Of a stretch of DNA of 64,000 nt, positions 55,006 through 63,813 are shown in pieces. The notes beneath the pieces are model-generated. The model did not search any database, was not told the origin of the DNA, and was given only the letters and a program-made list of their open reading frames with translations. The stretch comes from Bacteroidales bacterium (GTDB lineage: Bacteria; Bacteroidota; Bacteroidia; Bacteroidales; GCA-2748055). The DNA is taken from NCBI GenBank assembly GCA_029210725.1, contig JARGFM010000017.1:22044-86043 (forward strand), written 5' to 3'. Position numbers and translations under genes: made by a program. Position 1 is the first letter of the stretch, and each line of letters opens with the position of its first letter.

Positions 55006-55800
55006 ATGAAAAAGAACTATTCCACAGCCATCCGGGCTGCCCTGGAGGCAGGCAGGGCCATTATGGAGGTTTACGGGGAGGAAGATTTTGAAGTAGCGTT
55101 CAAAGAAGACCAGTCGCCACTGACCCGGGCCGACCAGCAGGCCCACTCCATCATCATGGAACTGCTGGCACCAACTCAGATCCCCGTACTAAGCGAAGAG
55201 GGAGCTCAGATTCCCTATTCGGAGCGCAGCTCCTGGAAACGTTTCTGGCTGGTGGATCCGCTGGATGGCACCAAAGAATTTATAAAGCGCAATGATGAGT
55301 TCACCGTGAACATTGCCCTGGTGGTGGAGGGGAAGGCCAGTTTCGGGGTGGTTTTCGCTCCCGCCATCGGGGAGCTCTATACAGGCATTCCGGGCAGGGG
55401 GGCCTACCGTTGCCGGAACGAGAAGAACTTTAACCAGCCCCTCGATTACCTGTTGCAGTTTGCCAGTACGCTTCCGCTGGAAGAACCCGAAAAGAAACTG
55501 TTCCGGGTAGTGGCCAGCCGTTCCCACTTTAACGAAGAAACCAGGAACTATGTGGAAGCGATCGATACCGGGGGAAAAGAGATCAGCCTGGTGAACAGGG
55601 GTAGTTCCCTGAAGCTTTGTATGGTGGCTACCGGTGAAGCTGAGCTCTATCCCCGGCTGGGTCCCACCATGGAGTGGGATACCGCTGCCGCACATGCCGT
55701 GGTAAAGGCCGCGGGAAAAAATGTCTGTCGCTTCGACAACGGAGAGGAACTGGAGTACAACAAGCAGAACCTTCTGAACCCATATTTCGTAGTAAAATAG
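55006..55800 (+). CDS. cysQ: 3'(2'),5'-bisphosphate nucleotidase
   Basis: It removes the 3' phosphate of PAP or PAPS, protecting cells that use the sulfate donor PAPS. The inositol-monophosphatase fold shows the metal-binding motif WLVDPLDGTKEFIKRN, the Glu of LSEEGAQIP and the C-terminal MEWDTAAAHAVVKAAG. The 264-residue length is normal. The ATG at 55006 is preceded by ACAGGA. cysC lies 3 kb downstream on the other strand. Confidence 0.94.
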   Translation: MKKNYSTAIRAALEAGRAIMEVYGEEDFEVAFKEDQSPLTRADQQAHSIIMELLAPTQIPVLSEEGAQIPYSERSSWKRFWLVDPLDGTKEFIKRNDEFTVNIALVVEGKASFGVVFAPAIGELYTGIPGRGAYRCRNEKNFNQPLDYLLQFASTLPLEEPEKKLFRVVASRSHFNEETRNYVEAIDTGGKEISLVNRGSSLKLCMVATGEAELYPRLGPTMEWDTAAAHAVVKAAGKNVCRFDNGEELEYNKQNLLNPYFVVK

Positions 55801-55817
55801 TGTATTCCGGTGCAACC

Positions 55818-56414
55818 ATGTTTCCGGAACAGCGGTCAACTAAAGTGAAACCATCCATGAATGGTGAGAAGGAAATACTTGCTGGATGTAGAAAGGGGAA
55901 GCAGTCTGCTCAATGGGACCTGTATGAGCGCTATTCCCGCCTGCTTCTGGCCGTATGTAACCGCTATGCCAAAAGCATGGATGAGGCGGAGGATATTCTG
56001 CAGGAGGGTTTTGTAAAGATCTTTCTGAATATCAAGGAGTTTAAGGGAGATGGGCCGTTGTTGGCGTGGATGCGCCGGATCATGATCAATACCGCCATCA
56101 CCCATTATCATAAGATGCGAAAACACCGCTACCACGATGACCTGGCGGAAGTGAGTGAGTCGAGGTTCGAGAACAAAGACTGGGGCGAAGCGGAGTTTAC
56201 CGAAGAGGAACTGTTCAGCGTCATTCAGCAGATGCCGGACGGGTACAGGCAGGTGTTTAACCTCTATGCCCTTGAGGGATACAAGCACAGGGAGATCGCT
56301 GAGATAATGAACATTGATGAAAATACCAGTAAGTCACAGTACAGCAGGGGCCGAAGGTGGTTGCAGGAAAGATTGTTAAGACTGAAAGAAGAGCGAAGAA
56401 AAAAAGATGAGTAA
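55818..56414 (+). CDS. ECF-type RNA polymerase sigma factor
   Basis: Region 2 (ECF: SAQWDLYERYSRLLLAVCNRYAKSMDEAEDILQEGFVKIFLNIKEFKGDGPLLAWMRRIMINTAITHY) and region 4 (MPDGYRQVFNLYALEGYKHREIAEIMNIDENTSKSQYSRGRRWLQERL) are intact. The ATG at 55818 lies 17 bp after cysQ; an internal ATG at 55857 gives the more usual N-terminus. It overlaps the next gene by 8 bp, which encodes a membrane protein with an anti-sigma-like N-terminus, so the pair is probably a signalling unit. Confidence 0.93.
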   Translation: MFPEQRSTKVKPSMNGEKEILAGCRKGKQSAQWDLYERYSRLLLAVCNRYAKSMDEAEDILQEGFVKIFLNIKEFKGDGPLLAWMRRIMINTAITHYHKMRKHRYHDDLAEVSESRFENKDWGEAEFTEEELFSVIQQMPDGYRQVFNLYALEGYKHREIAEIMNIDENTSKSQYSRGRRWLQERLLRLKEERRKKDE

Positions 56415-57738
56415 GAAACTCCGGATAGAAGATCTGCTGCAAAGCAGCCTGGAGGGAGCCGAACTGACGCCCTCGCCCGAATCGTGGAGGGCTATTCAGC
56501 ATAAGCTGCGCTGGCCGCAGTTTCTGCGCTTCCGTCCCGGCAGCTTCAACATCTACTATGCCGGCGCCCTTCTGCTGGCTGCAGGCGCTGTGGTATTGCT
56601 TCTGGCCGGCCTGAAAAGCAGGACCGGAACAGAGCTGCCGGAGGAGCACCTCCCCGTGCTTGTTCCTGCAGAAGAAACAGCAGGGGACAGACAGGCAGAA
56701 ATCCCTCGGGAAGAGAGCCACAATATGGGCCCTGCAGGCACGGACCCGGATACTTCTTCCCGGGCCTCTCAGGCAGAAGAGGATCCTGCTCAGCCGGAGG
56801 AGAGTCCGGACCCGGTCGCCAGAGTAGAAGAGAAAGTCCCGGAAGCACTCCAAAAAAGCGGGGTACTGGCAGAAACGGCATCCTTCGATCCGGCCCCTCT
56901 GAGTTATTTCACCACCTCGATCCAAACCGGCTGTGCCCCGCTGACGGTTCAGTTTACGAACCAGAGTGTCCATGCCACCTCTTTTTACTGGGATTTTGGG
57001 ACCGGGGAGACAAGCCGGGAAGAGAATCCCGTGTACGAATTTAAAAAAGCGGGACGCTACCTGGTGAGCCTGACTTCCGATAAGGATGGAACTTACCCGG
57101 CCGTATCACGCAGCCTGGTGGAGGTTCTGGAATCGCCGGTCGCCGACTTCCGGATCGAGGAGGGGATGGAAGGGATCGATAACCATGTTGTGCTGAACCT
57201 GGTAAATTACTCCTCCGATGCTTCCGCATTTGCCTGGAACCTGGTGGATAAGGAGAGCGCCGACTGCAGCCGCTGGTCGTCGGTAGAATACCAGCCCACC
57301 CTTCAGCTGAATACCATTACCCCCGATTCCCGGGCCGTGAAGCTGGAGGTGATCAATGAAAATGGCTGCAGCGATACAGCCGTTCAGCCACTGCCCCTGG
57401 TGGTTCAGAGCTCCGAAACCCGGATCAAGTTTGCAACGGCTTTCAGTCCCAATCCTTCGGGACCCGGTGATGGCAGCTTTGCCCCGGGTTCCAGGCGGAT
57501 CGATTTGTTCCATCCGATTTATATCGAGGTTCCTGTGGAGTACCGCATGCGGATTTATACCCGGCGGGGTGAGCTGATCTTCGAAACCCGGGAGGTGTAC
57601 CGGGGTTGGGACGGCTATCTGCACCAGGAGGCGGCTCCGGCCGATGTATATGTCTGGATGGTCGATGGCAGGTGGGCCGACGGGGAGCCCTTCAGCATGC
57701 ATGGCGACGTCACTCTGATCCGGAACAGCTACTGGTAA
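56407..57738 (+). CDS. Membrane-anchored PKD/CHU_C protein, putative anti-sigma factor
   Basis: Residues 1-35 (LEGAELTPSPESWRAIQHKL) resemble the cytoplasmic start of Bacteroidota anti-sigma proteins. A membrane helix follows (about 50-68), then a low-complexity acidic spacer (75-150), a PKD-like domain (about 160-240: TGCAPLTVQFTNQSVHATSFYWDFGTGE), a second beta domain and a gliding-motility/T9SS type B C-terminal domain (FATAFSPNPSGPGDGSF to EVYRGWDGYL...PADVYVWMVDG). The gene overlaps the ECF sigma gene. A sensor that couples surface or secretion state to the sigma factor is inference from this order. Confidence 0.85.
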   Translation: MSKKLRIEDLLQSSLEGAELTPSPESWRAIQHKLRWPQFLRFRPGSFNIYYAGALLLAAGAVVLLLAGLKSRTGTELPEEHLPVLVPAEETAGDRQAEIPREESHNMGPAGTDPDTSSRASQAEEDPAQPEESPDPVARVEEKVPEALQKSGVLAETASFDPAPLSYFTTSIQTGCAPLTVQFTNQSVHATSFYWDFGTGETSREENPVYEFKKAGRYLVSLTSDKDGTYPAVSRSLVEVLESPVADFRIEEGMEGIDNHVVLNLVNYSSDASAFAWNLVDKESADCSRWSSVEYQPTLQLNTITPDSRAVKLEVINENGCSDTAVQPLPLVVQSSETRIKFATAFSPNPSGPGDGSFAPGSRRIDLFHPIYIEVPVEYRMRIYTRRGELIFETREVYRGWDGYLHQEAAPADVYVWMVDGRWADGEPFSMHGDVTLIRNSYW

Positions 57739-57752
57739 TTGCGCAGGAATGC

Positions 57753-57760
57753 TATTTTTG
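57753..57760 (+). promoter_or_regulatory. -7 box TATTTTTG ahead of the nucleotidyltransferase gene
   Basis: Perfect TAnnTTTG match ending 7 bp before the GTG start at 57768; the transcript would be leaderless or nearly so. Confidence 0.45.
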
Positions 57761-57767
57761 TAGGACT

Positions 57768-58820
57768 GTGTACCGGCCGAGACCCTCCAAAGAACAGCAA
57801 CTCCTCTTTGATCTTCTGAAAGGAGCCCCTCCCGCCACCCTGGAGGGAATTGATACGACCGTACTGTTCGATCTCTTCCGGAGGCACCGCCTGTTTCCCC
57901 TTGCAGGTGATCTTTTGCCCCTGATGGAGGAGAAGGAACGCGAGCGCTGGAAACAGGCTAAACGGCTGGGCTCGGTGAAGAGCCTTGGACTGGTGACGCG
58001 CCTGTTTGAAAGCCTGGATATGCTCGAATCAGAGGGGATAAATGCCTTGCCCCTGAAGGGACCTGTTCTGGCACAGGCCCTTTATGGCGATCTCAGTCAG
58101 CGTCATATGAGGGACCTGGACCTGCTGGTCAGTGAAAAAGACCTGCATAAAGCCCTGGAGGTCCTGCAGGCTTCCGGATATGCACAAAAATTTCCCGGGA
58201 AAGTACTCACCGAAAAACAATGGAAGATTTATCTCAGACAACAATATGATGTGGCCCTGGTACATCAGGGACAGGGGATTATTCTGGAACTGCATACACG
58301 GATTGCCTATCCGGAACTGCTGGGTCGCATGGAGCAGTTGATTACCGGGGAGACCGCAGCCATTGAATTAGCCGGGCGATCTGTACCTTGCATGACGCTG
58401 GAGGGATGCTTTCTTTACCTGGCCATCCATGGAGCCCATCATCTCTTCTTCCGTCTGTTCTGGTTGCGCGATCTGGCAGAAGCCTTAAACAAATGGGACC
58501 TGGATCAGCAAAGGATTTTGGAAAATGCCCGGCTGATGGGCGCAGAGAGAATGCTTGGGGTGGGACTAAAGCTGGCGGCTTCTTTTTTCGGAGCCAGGAT
58601 CCCCGGGGAATACCAGGAATTTCTTGAGGAAAATACGGTCATCCTGAACCGGCTTGAAGAACGTTGCCATCGTGCCATTCTCGATCCCCGTTTCTATGGC
58701 AGAAGGAGCCGCCGGAATGTATTGTTGTTTTCCATGAAAATAAAAGCGGGATGGACCCACAAATGGCATACCCTGAGCTCGGTGTATTGGAGGTGGCGTG
58801 TCCGTAAATTTGTACGCTGA
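57768..58820 (+). CDS. Nucleotidyltransferase-fold protein (NTP_transf_5-like)
   Basis: The 350-residue protein has the pattern ALPLKGPVLAQALYGDLSQRHMRDLDLLVSEKD, a nucleotidyltransferase signature with the RDLDLLV acidic pair, followed by helical segments (AIHGAHHLFFRLFWLRDLAEAL). Such proteins often sit in polysaccharide or lasso-peptide-like loci; the acceptor is unknown. The frame continues upstream into the PKD gene, but the GTG at 57768 directly after a -7 box and just past that gene's stop is the likely start. It ends tail to tail with cysC. Confidence 0.8.
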   Translation: MYRPRPSKEQQLLFDLLKGAPPATLEGIDTTVLFDLFRRHRLFPLAGDLLPLMEEKERERWKQAKRLGSVKSLGLVTRLFESLDMLESEGINALPLKGPVLAQALYGDLSQRHMRDLDLLVSEKDLHKALEVLQASGYAQKFPGKVLTEKQWKIYLRQQYDVALVHQGQGIILELHTRIAYPELLGRMEQLITGETAAIELAGRSVPCMTLEGCFLYLAIHGAHHLFFRLFWLRDLAEALNKWDLDQQRILENARLMGAERMLGVGLKLAASFFGARIPGEYQEFLEENTVILNRLEERCHRAILDPRFYGRRSRRNVLLFSMKIKAGWTHKWHTLSSVYWRWRVRKFVR

Positions 58821-59417
58821 TCAGAGCGTAATCCGGTCGATGATGGTGCGGAAGATCAGGTCCACCGAATCCTTGATGGAAGTGACGGAGGTATCGATTA
58901 CCAGGTCGGGATTTTTCGGAATCTCAAAAGGGGAGGAGATGCCTGTGAAATCCTTGATCTCCCCGGCACGTGCCCGTTTGTAAAGGCCTTTGGTATCGCG
59001 TTGTTCGCAGACTTCCAGGGGAGGATTCAGAAAGATCTCGATAAAGTCTTCCTTCCCGATGATGTCCCGGGCCATCTTCCGGATCTCTTCGGTGGGACTG
59101 ATAAAGGAGCAGAGGGTAATCATCCCGGTATTGATCAGGAGCTTGGAGACTTCTGCAATGCGCCTGATGTTCTCCAGGCGGTCCTCTGCGCTGAATCCCA
59201 GGTTGTTATTAATACCAATGCGGATGTTATCCCCGTCCAGCACCTGGCAGAAGAACCTGCGGAAGAAAAGTTCCTTTTCCAGGTTGGCCGACAGGGTGGT
59301 TTTCCCGGAGCCTGAAAGCCCGGTAAACCAGATGACCCTGGCACTCTGCCGGAGGATCTCCTCTTTTACTTTGCGGTCGTAGATGCGGTCAAATACGGGA
59401 TAGATATTTTCTGCCAT
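58821..59417 (-). CDS. cysC: Adenylyl-sulfate kinase
   Basis: It phosphorylates APS to PAPS. The 198 residues show the P-loop FTGLSGSGKTTLS, DGDNIRIGINNNLGFS for APS binding, the CSFISPT motif and the lid with KGLYKRARAGEIKDFTGISSPFE. No cysD/cysN sulfurylase is in the window. The stop codons of cysC and the convergent nucleotidyltransferase abut as TGATCA. Confidence 0.96.
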   Translation of the reverse strand: MAENIYPVFDRIYDRKVKEEILRQSARVIWFTGLSGSGKTTLSANLEKELFFRRFFCQVLDGDNIRIGINNNLGFSAEDRLENIRRIAEVSKLLINTGMITLCSFISPTEEIRKMARDIIGKEDFIEIFLNPPLEVCEQRDTKGLYKRARAGEIKDFTGISSPFEIPKNPDLVIDTSVTSIKDSVDLIFRTIIDRITL

Positions 59418-59462
59418 TGGTCTGTGTCATAGTTTAATTAAAGATAATTATAATGGTGGTTT

Positions 59463-61118
59463 TTAAAAGCCATAATTCAGTCCAATCCGGAAGGTGCCGG
59501 TTTCCCCGTGGTACTCCTCCGGGGTCCAGCGATCCAGGTACTCCAGCTCGCCACTCACATTTCTCCATTCATAGCCCAGCCTCATATATAGATCATTGAG
59601 CAGCTGGCAGGTAGCCAGGAGGCCCAGGTGAACCGATTCCCAAACGATGGGATCAAAGGATGTAATTCCCTGGCGGGGCATGGTACCCAGTGCCGTATGG
59701 TCGGGCCCTTTTTCGGAGTGTTTGTAGTAGGCTTTGATATTCAGGGTGCGGACCGGCCGGAATTCCATTCCCAGGTATAACTGCCGGGCATTATCTTCCA
59801 GGTAGTGCCCCAGGTTATACTGGTTCGATTCAAAGGTAGTGGTGAGGATGTTATGCATAAAAGTAAGCGCATTGCTCCAGGTATATTCGGCGCTGATCCG
59901 GGTATTGGATAAAAGGGTAGAGGCTGCTCCCAGTTTGTAGGACACAAAATTATGTTCCCCGCTGTGGAAGATCCGGTCCACAGCCACCTCATCCAGGAAG
60001 ACTGTTCCATAGAGGTGCAGGTGCTTCAGATTGCGGGAGGATGCCGAAAGGAACAGCTGGGAATTCATGTTATCGATCCGGGCGTTCAGGGTGTGATCAA
60101 TGGCTTTGTAGAAGGCCACCGGCAGGAGGAAGGCGGCATGAGGGTGGCGGTAGTCGTAGATCACGGAATTCCCGACAGACAGCTGCAGGCCGGTGGCCGG
60201 TGTAAAAGTAAAGATATTGGCCGCCAGGTATTTCGAATGATACACCTCCCGGAAATCAGTCCCATAGGCCGTGGAGGTGGTAAAAGAGAGCGTGGAATCG
60301 ACCACCTCGGAGATCAGCGAGCCATGCACATAGGTGAACCGGAACCAGGGTGCCGGGTCCATGGCCAGCTCCAGTCGCGGGAAGGCGGGCGTGCGCCCCG
60401 AAAAGATATTGGCCCCGGCATTGTTTTCCCCCCAGGCAAACTGCCCCAAAATCAGTCCCACGTGTCCCCAGTCCCAGCCATAGCTGATCCCGGCACGCAG
60501 TTCCCAGTAGTCCCTTTTCCCTTCTGAAAATATTTTGATGTTTGATCCTCCGATGCGCTGGTTCTGAAAGTCCCGGGCGGTGAGTTCGGTCGACTCGTGA
60601 TTATCGCGCAGGGAGGCCCAGATGCCAAAGCGGCCGATGGTGGAGGAGGCCTCCACCCCGTTCCACCAGTGGTAGAAAGAGCCATTCCGCTTGGTCCGCA
60701 GATCCCCCCCCAGGATGGGATTGATGCTCATCCGGAACAGGGAGTCCCGGTAATAAAAAGCATCAAAGCGTTTCTTCTGGTCCAGCCAAAGCCAGCGGCT
60801 TCCGGAAGTACCGGCTTCCCCGGGCGGCAGATCTTTTTGATAGTCCCTCAGGTAGAAATCCAGTTCGGATTGCTGCCGCCGGTTCAGCTCGCTCCGGGAG
60901 GAGTCGGCCGCCAAGAGCATTTCAGCAATGTCCAGCCTGCCGTAGGGTTTGACCAGCGAATGCAGGTCGATCACCTTCTGGGTGGCCAGCTCATCCAGGA
61001 AGAGGTAGATCCCCTGATTGGAGATATGGGTGCTCAGGTATTGCGCCCGGACAGGGGAGGCTGCCAGCACCAGGCAGCCAATCAGCATCCATCCGGTATA
61101 TGTATTCTTCCATCTCAT
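59463..61118 (-). CDS. Wzi-family outer-membrane capsule assembly protein
   Basis: From the ATG at 61118 a signal peptide (WMLIGCLVLAASPVRAQ) precedes a beta-barrel protein with alternating polar/aromatic strands and a C-terminal Phe (LNYGF). The family pattern is visible in WLWLDQKKRFDAFYYRDSLFRMSINPILGGDL, GRFGIWASLRDNHES and YELRAGISYGWDWGHVGLILGQF-like segments. Wzi-like proteins hold capsule polysaccharide at the cell surface. The open frame runs 35 codons further upstream into the LarA-like gene, which I reject as start. Confidence 0.88.
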   Translation of the reverse strand: MRWKNTYTGWMLIGCLVLAASPVRAQYLSTHISNQGIYLFLDELATQKVIDLHSLVKPYGRLDIAEMLLAADSSRSELNRRQQSELDFYLRDYQKDLPPGEAGTSGSRWLWLDQKKRFDAFYYRDSLFRMSINPILGGDLRTKRNGSFYHWWNGVEASSTIGRFGIWASLRDNHESTELTARDFQNQRIGGSNIKIFSEGKRDYWELRAGISYGWDWGHVGLILGQFAWGENNAGANIFSGRTPAFPRLELAMDPAPWFRFTYVHGSLISEVVDSTLSFTTSTAYGTDFREVYHSKYLAANIFTFTPATGLQLSVGNSVIYDYRHPHAAFLLPVAFYKAIDHTLNARIDNMNSQLFLSASSRNLKHLHLYGTVFLDEVAVDRIFHSGEHNFVSYKLGAASTLLSNTRISAEYTWSNALTFMHNILTTTFESNQYNLGHYLEDNARQLYLGMEFRPVRTLNIKAYYKHSEKGPDHTALGTMPRQGITSFDPIVWESVHLGLLATCQLLNDLYMRLGYEWRNVSGELEYLDRWTPEEYHGETGTFRIGLNYGF

Positions 61119-61125
61119 GCTTGTA

Positions 61126-62358
61126 CTATCTGTATAACATTCCGGCATTTTCAAGCAGGGCCACCGAACCGCTCTCCGAGTCGACGATTGCCTGAACTTC
61201 TTCCGGGGTGCTTTTTTTGGCACCCATCAGGCGAACTTCCTTCTCGCCAAGCAAGGTGAGCATCCGGATGTCGATCCGTTCCGACTTCTCCAGCATGGAA
61301 AGGGCGGTTCCGGCATTGTTTTCATAGCTAACGCTGAGCCGGTCGAAAATAGTCTGCCGGTCGCCCCATCTGAACAAATCCATCAGCTCCGGATTCCCGG
61401 TGCCGTCGCGGCACTCTGCAAAGACGATCAATGTTCCTCCCTTTTTCACAAAGGAGGCCGCATGGTGGATCGATTTATGGGCCTGGATAAAGTTAATATC
61501 TTTTGGGTATCCCCCGGCACTGGCGATCACCAGATCGAAGTTCCCCTTTTCCGCCGACCTGAAATACTGGTCGTACTTCCGGCACACCTCCCTGAAATCC
61601 TTATAGTTTTTACCGGCATGGAGCTCGCAAACCTGCTTCCGGCTGTTCAGGATGGCATGGATCTCCAGGCGTGGGGGCAGCATGCCGTTGATCTCCTCCA
61701 GGTCCAGGGCCAGGGGATTGTGATCCAGTTCTCCCGGCCGGCATCCGGCGGCCAGGCTGCGGTTTTGGAAGTCCACGAAGAGGCGGTGATTTTCCAGGAT
61801 CGATTCATAGGCCGCCAGGCCCGGAAAGAGCAGTTTTCGTCCCCCGCCGTAGCCGGCGAAATAGTGGTGCAGGATGGCCCCGAAGCTGATCAGCAAATCG
61901 TGCCGGAGCAGCTCCCCGGAAATCCGCACGCTGGTTCCGCGCGAGGTGGTCCCCAGGCTTTCGAAGTTCTCCGTGTCCCTGCTGTGATGATGCACAAAGC
62001 GGAACTGCCGGTAGGTCTGCCCATAGCTCTCCAGGCACTCCGCATCAGACTGGGGCGGATGGGTCCCGTAGGCAATGTAGAAGGTAATCCGGGAAGGGGA
62101 GAGGCCTGCATCGAGCAGGCAGGAGCTTAGTACCGGCAGGTAGCCGGGATACTGGCAGAGCCGGGTCTTATCGGCCACGACGATCCCGGCACTGGACACG
62201 GAGTTGTGTTTCAGGGGCAGGTGGGTGGAAAGCAGCTCCCTGAAGGAGTCCGGACTGCAGCTTACCGGAGGCTCCTGATGGCTTAGGCGGGTTATCTCCC
62301 GGTTCAGTCGCACAGAGATCTCCCGGGAGCCGTATTTCAGGTCTAGAACTCGGGACAT
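61126..62358 (-). CDS. LarA-like nickel-pincer racemase family protein
   Basis: The 410-residue protein follows the lactate racemase family: GIVVADKTRLCQYPGYLPVL, YGTHPPQSDAE for the catalytic His region, HHHSRDTENFESLGTT, and GYGGGRKLLFPGLA with the Lys that would hold the nickel-pincer cofactor. Substrates of family members range over 2-hydroxy acids and sugars acids; the one here is unknown. No cofactor genes (larB, larC, larE) are nearby. It overlaps the PorP/SprF gene by 16 bp. Confidence 0.88.
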   Translation of the reverse strand: MSRVLDLKYGSREISVRLNREITRLSHQEPPVSCSPDSFRELLSTHLPLKHNSVSSAGIVVADKTRLCQYPGYLPVLSSCLLDAGLSPSRITFYIAYGTHPPQSDAECLESYGQTYRQFRFVHHHSRDTENFESLGTTSRGTSVRISGELLRHDLLISFGAILHHYFAGYGGGRKLLFPGLAAYESILENHRLFVDFQNRSLAAGCRPGELDHNPLALDLEEINGMLPPRLEIHAILNSRKQVCELHAGKNYKDFREVCRKYDQYFRSAEKGNFDLVIASAGGYPKDINFIQAHKSIHHAASFVKKGGTLIVFAECRDGTGNPELMDLFRWGDRQTIFDRLSVSYENNAGTALSMLEKSERIDIRMLTLLGEKEVRLMGAKKSTPEEVQAIVDSESGSVALLENAGMLYR

Positions 62359-63350
62359 GGAACCATTCTTGGCCTCTCCCGGTTGCGCCTGGTCTTGAAT
62401 TCGTAGGTAATGGAGACCTCGTGGGCGCCTCCGGTTGAGGAGACCAGGTTGGAGATGGTGAAATCGTAGCTGTAACCCACCCGGAGCTGATCCATTTTAT
62501 ATCCCACCAGGAAGGCCATGGCATCGCCCCGGGGATCTTTCTGGTATTGCTCGTCGCTTCCGCCCTTGAGGAAAGGGATCCCCCGGTACCAGAAACCCAG
62601 CATCAGAGGTGCCTTGAGCCAGTAGAGTCCGAGCACCATCTGGTTATATACATCCTGGTGCTGGAAGTAGGCGGCCAGGGACAGCGTTTCGTCAATGGGA
62701 TTGGTCAGGCGCCCCTTCTTCACGATCTGGTATCCTCCAAAAATGGTGAATTTCATGGGCAGGAGGGCCTCGTTGTTGTACAAACCGTAATTGGGCTGCA
62801 GCAGGTGGTCCACGGTAAAGCCTCCCCAGGCCCGGTCGCTGTAACCGATCAGAGAGGCGGAAAAATCCACATCGGGCTTGTAGGCATCAGTGGGGGGCTG
62901 TTCGATGGTCCCCCCGCCGGTCCCCCCGGAGGAGAGCTGGTCGTTCCAGACCAGTTTCCAGTAATCGAGCCCCATCTGGGTGTAATTGAAATGAATTCCC
63001 GGACGGAGATGAAACTCCCGGTTCACCTGGATATCGTAGGAGTAGAGGATCCCTGCATTGAGGATCCCCAGGTCGCCTGTTCCGGCCACATCGCGCATGA
63101 TCAGAACGCCCACGCCACTGTTGAAATTCTCAAAGAAATGGTCGTAGGCAAAGCTGTAGGAGACAAAAACATTGTTGAGTTCGGGCCACTGGTTGCGGTA
63201 AACGGCAGAAACCCGGTCGCCCTCGGTGGCTCCTGCAAAGGAGGGGGCCAGGTAGAGGGGATTGGCATAGAACTGGGTGAATTGCGGATCCTGACCCTTA
63301 GCCAGAGTAAATGCCACCACCAAACCTATAACCAGTGCGAATCTTCTCAC
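62343..63350 (-). CDS. PorP/SprF-family type IX secretion outer-membrane protein
   Basis: A signal peptide (RRFALVIGLVVAFTLAKG) precedes the family signature QDPQFTQFYANPLYLAPSFAGA and a beta-rich barrel with GVGVLIMRD, LRPGIHFNYTQMG and ends near YDFTISNLVSSTGGAHEVSITYEF. Such proteins anchor secreted gliding adhesins and typically follow a gene for a CHU_C protein; here a remnant of one lies upstream. The start is GTG 63350. Confidence 0.93.
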   Translation of the reverse strand: MRRFALVIGLVVAFTLAKGQDPQFTQFYANPLYLAPSFAGATEGDRVSAVYRNQWPELNNVFVSYSFAYDHFFENFNSGVGVLIMRDVAGTGDLGILNAGILYSYDIQVNREFHLRPGIHFNYTQMGLDYWKLVWNDQLSSGGTGGGTIEQPPTDAYKPDVDFSASLIGYSDRAWGGFTVDHLLQPNYGLYNNEALLPMKFTIFGGYQIVKKGRLTNPIDETLSLAAYFQHQDVYNQMVLGLYWLKAPLMLGFWYRGIPFLKGGSDEQYQKDPRGDAMAFLVGYKMDQLRVGYSYDFTISNLVSSTGGAHEVSITYEFKTRRNRERPRMVPCPEF

Positions 63351-63421
63351 TAATGAGGGCTTCTAGATAAACGAATAATACTAATGGATACGTTGAATCC
63401 GTGAATAGGTTTCATGTTCTA

Positions 63422-63504
63422 AAAATCAGGGGGTATTTTAACACGACGTGGTTATTTACTTCGTAAACAATCCCAGGTCGTTAATTAAAACACCCCCTGA
63501 TTTT
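63422..63504. repeat. Long inverted repeat between the CHU_C remnant and PorP/SprF
   Basis: A perfect 13-bp inverted repeat (63422-63434 with 63492-63504), extended by 6 bp after one mismatch, encloses a 43-nt loop that has ACGAC/GTCGT arms of its own. A further direct copy of CCCCTGATTTTAA lies at 63554-63566. Confidence 0.75.
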
Positions 63505-63567
63505 AATAATCCAGGCTGTTTCTAAAATCCCCCCTGTTCTTACTATTCACCTTCCCCTGATTTTAAA

Positions 63568-63813
63568 CTACTGGGGCCGTTTCCATAAGAGGGTGATGTC
63601 GCCCGCCAGGGAGTCGGGGGAGCCGTTCTTATAGACCAGGGTGACCTTCCACAGATAGACGCCCTGTGCGGCCAGGGTGCCCTTGATATAGCCATCCCAT
63701 CCGATGTTAATGTCGTGGCTCTGGAAGATCAGCTCGCCCCAGCGGTTGTATATGTAGAGATGGTATTCCTCCACCTGCTTGTTTACTCCCGGGAAGAAGA
63801 TGCTGTTGGCCAC
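63568..63813 (-). pseudogene. 5'-truncated gene for a CHU_C (T9SS type B) protein
   Basis: Only the C-terminal sorting domain remains: SIFFPGVNKQVEEYHLYIYNRWGELIFQSHDINIGWDGYIKGTLAAQGVYLWKVTLVYKNG...AGDITLLW. In intact proteins this domain is preceded by an AFxPN segment and many hundreds of residues. Here homology stops about three codons upstream of the GTG at 63813 and the frame is closed by a TAA at about 63849. It lies upstream of PorP/SprF, where the secreted partner is expected. Confidence 0.8.
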
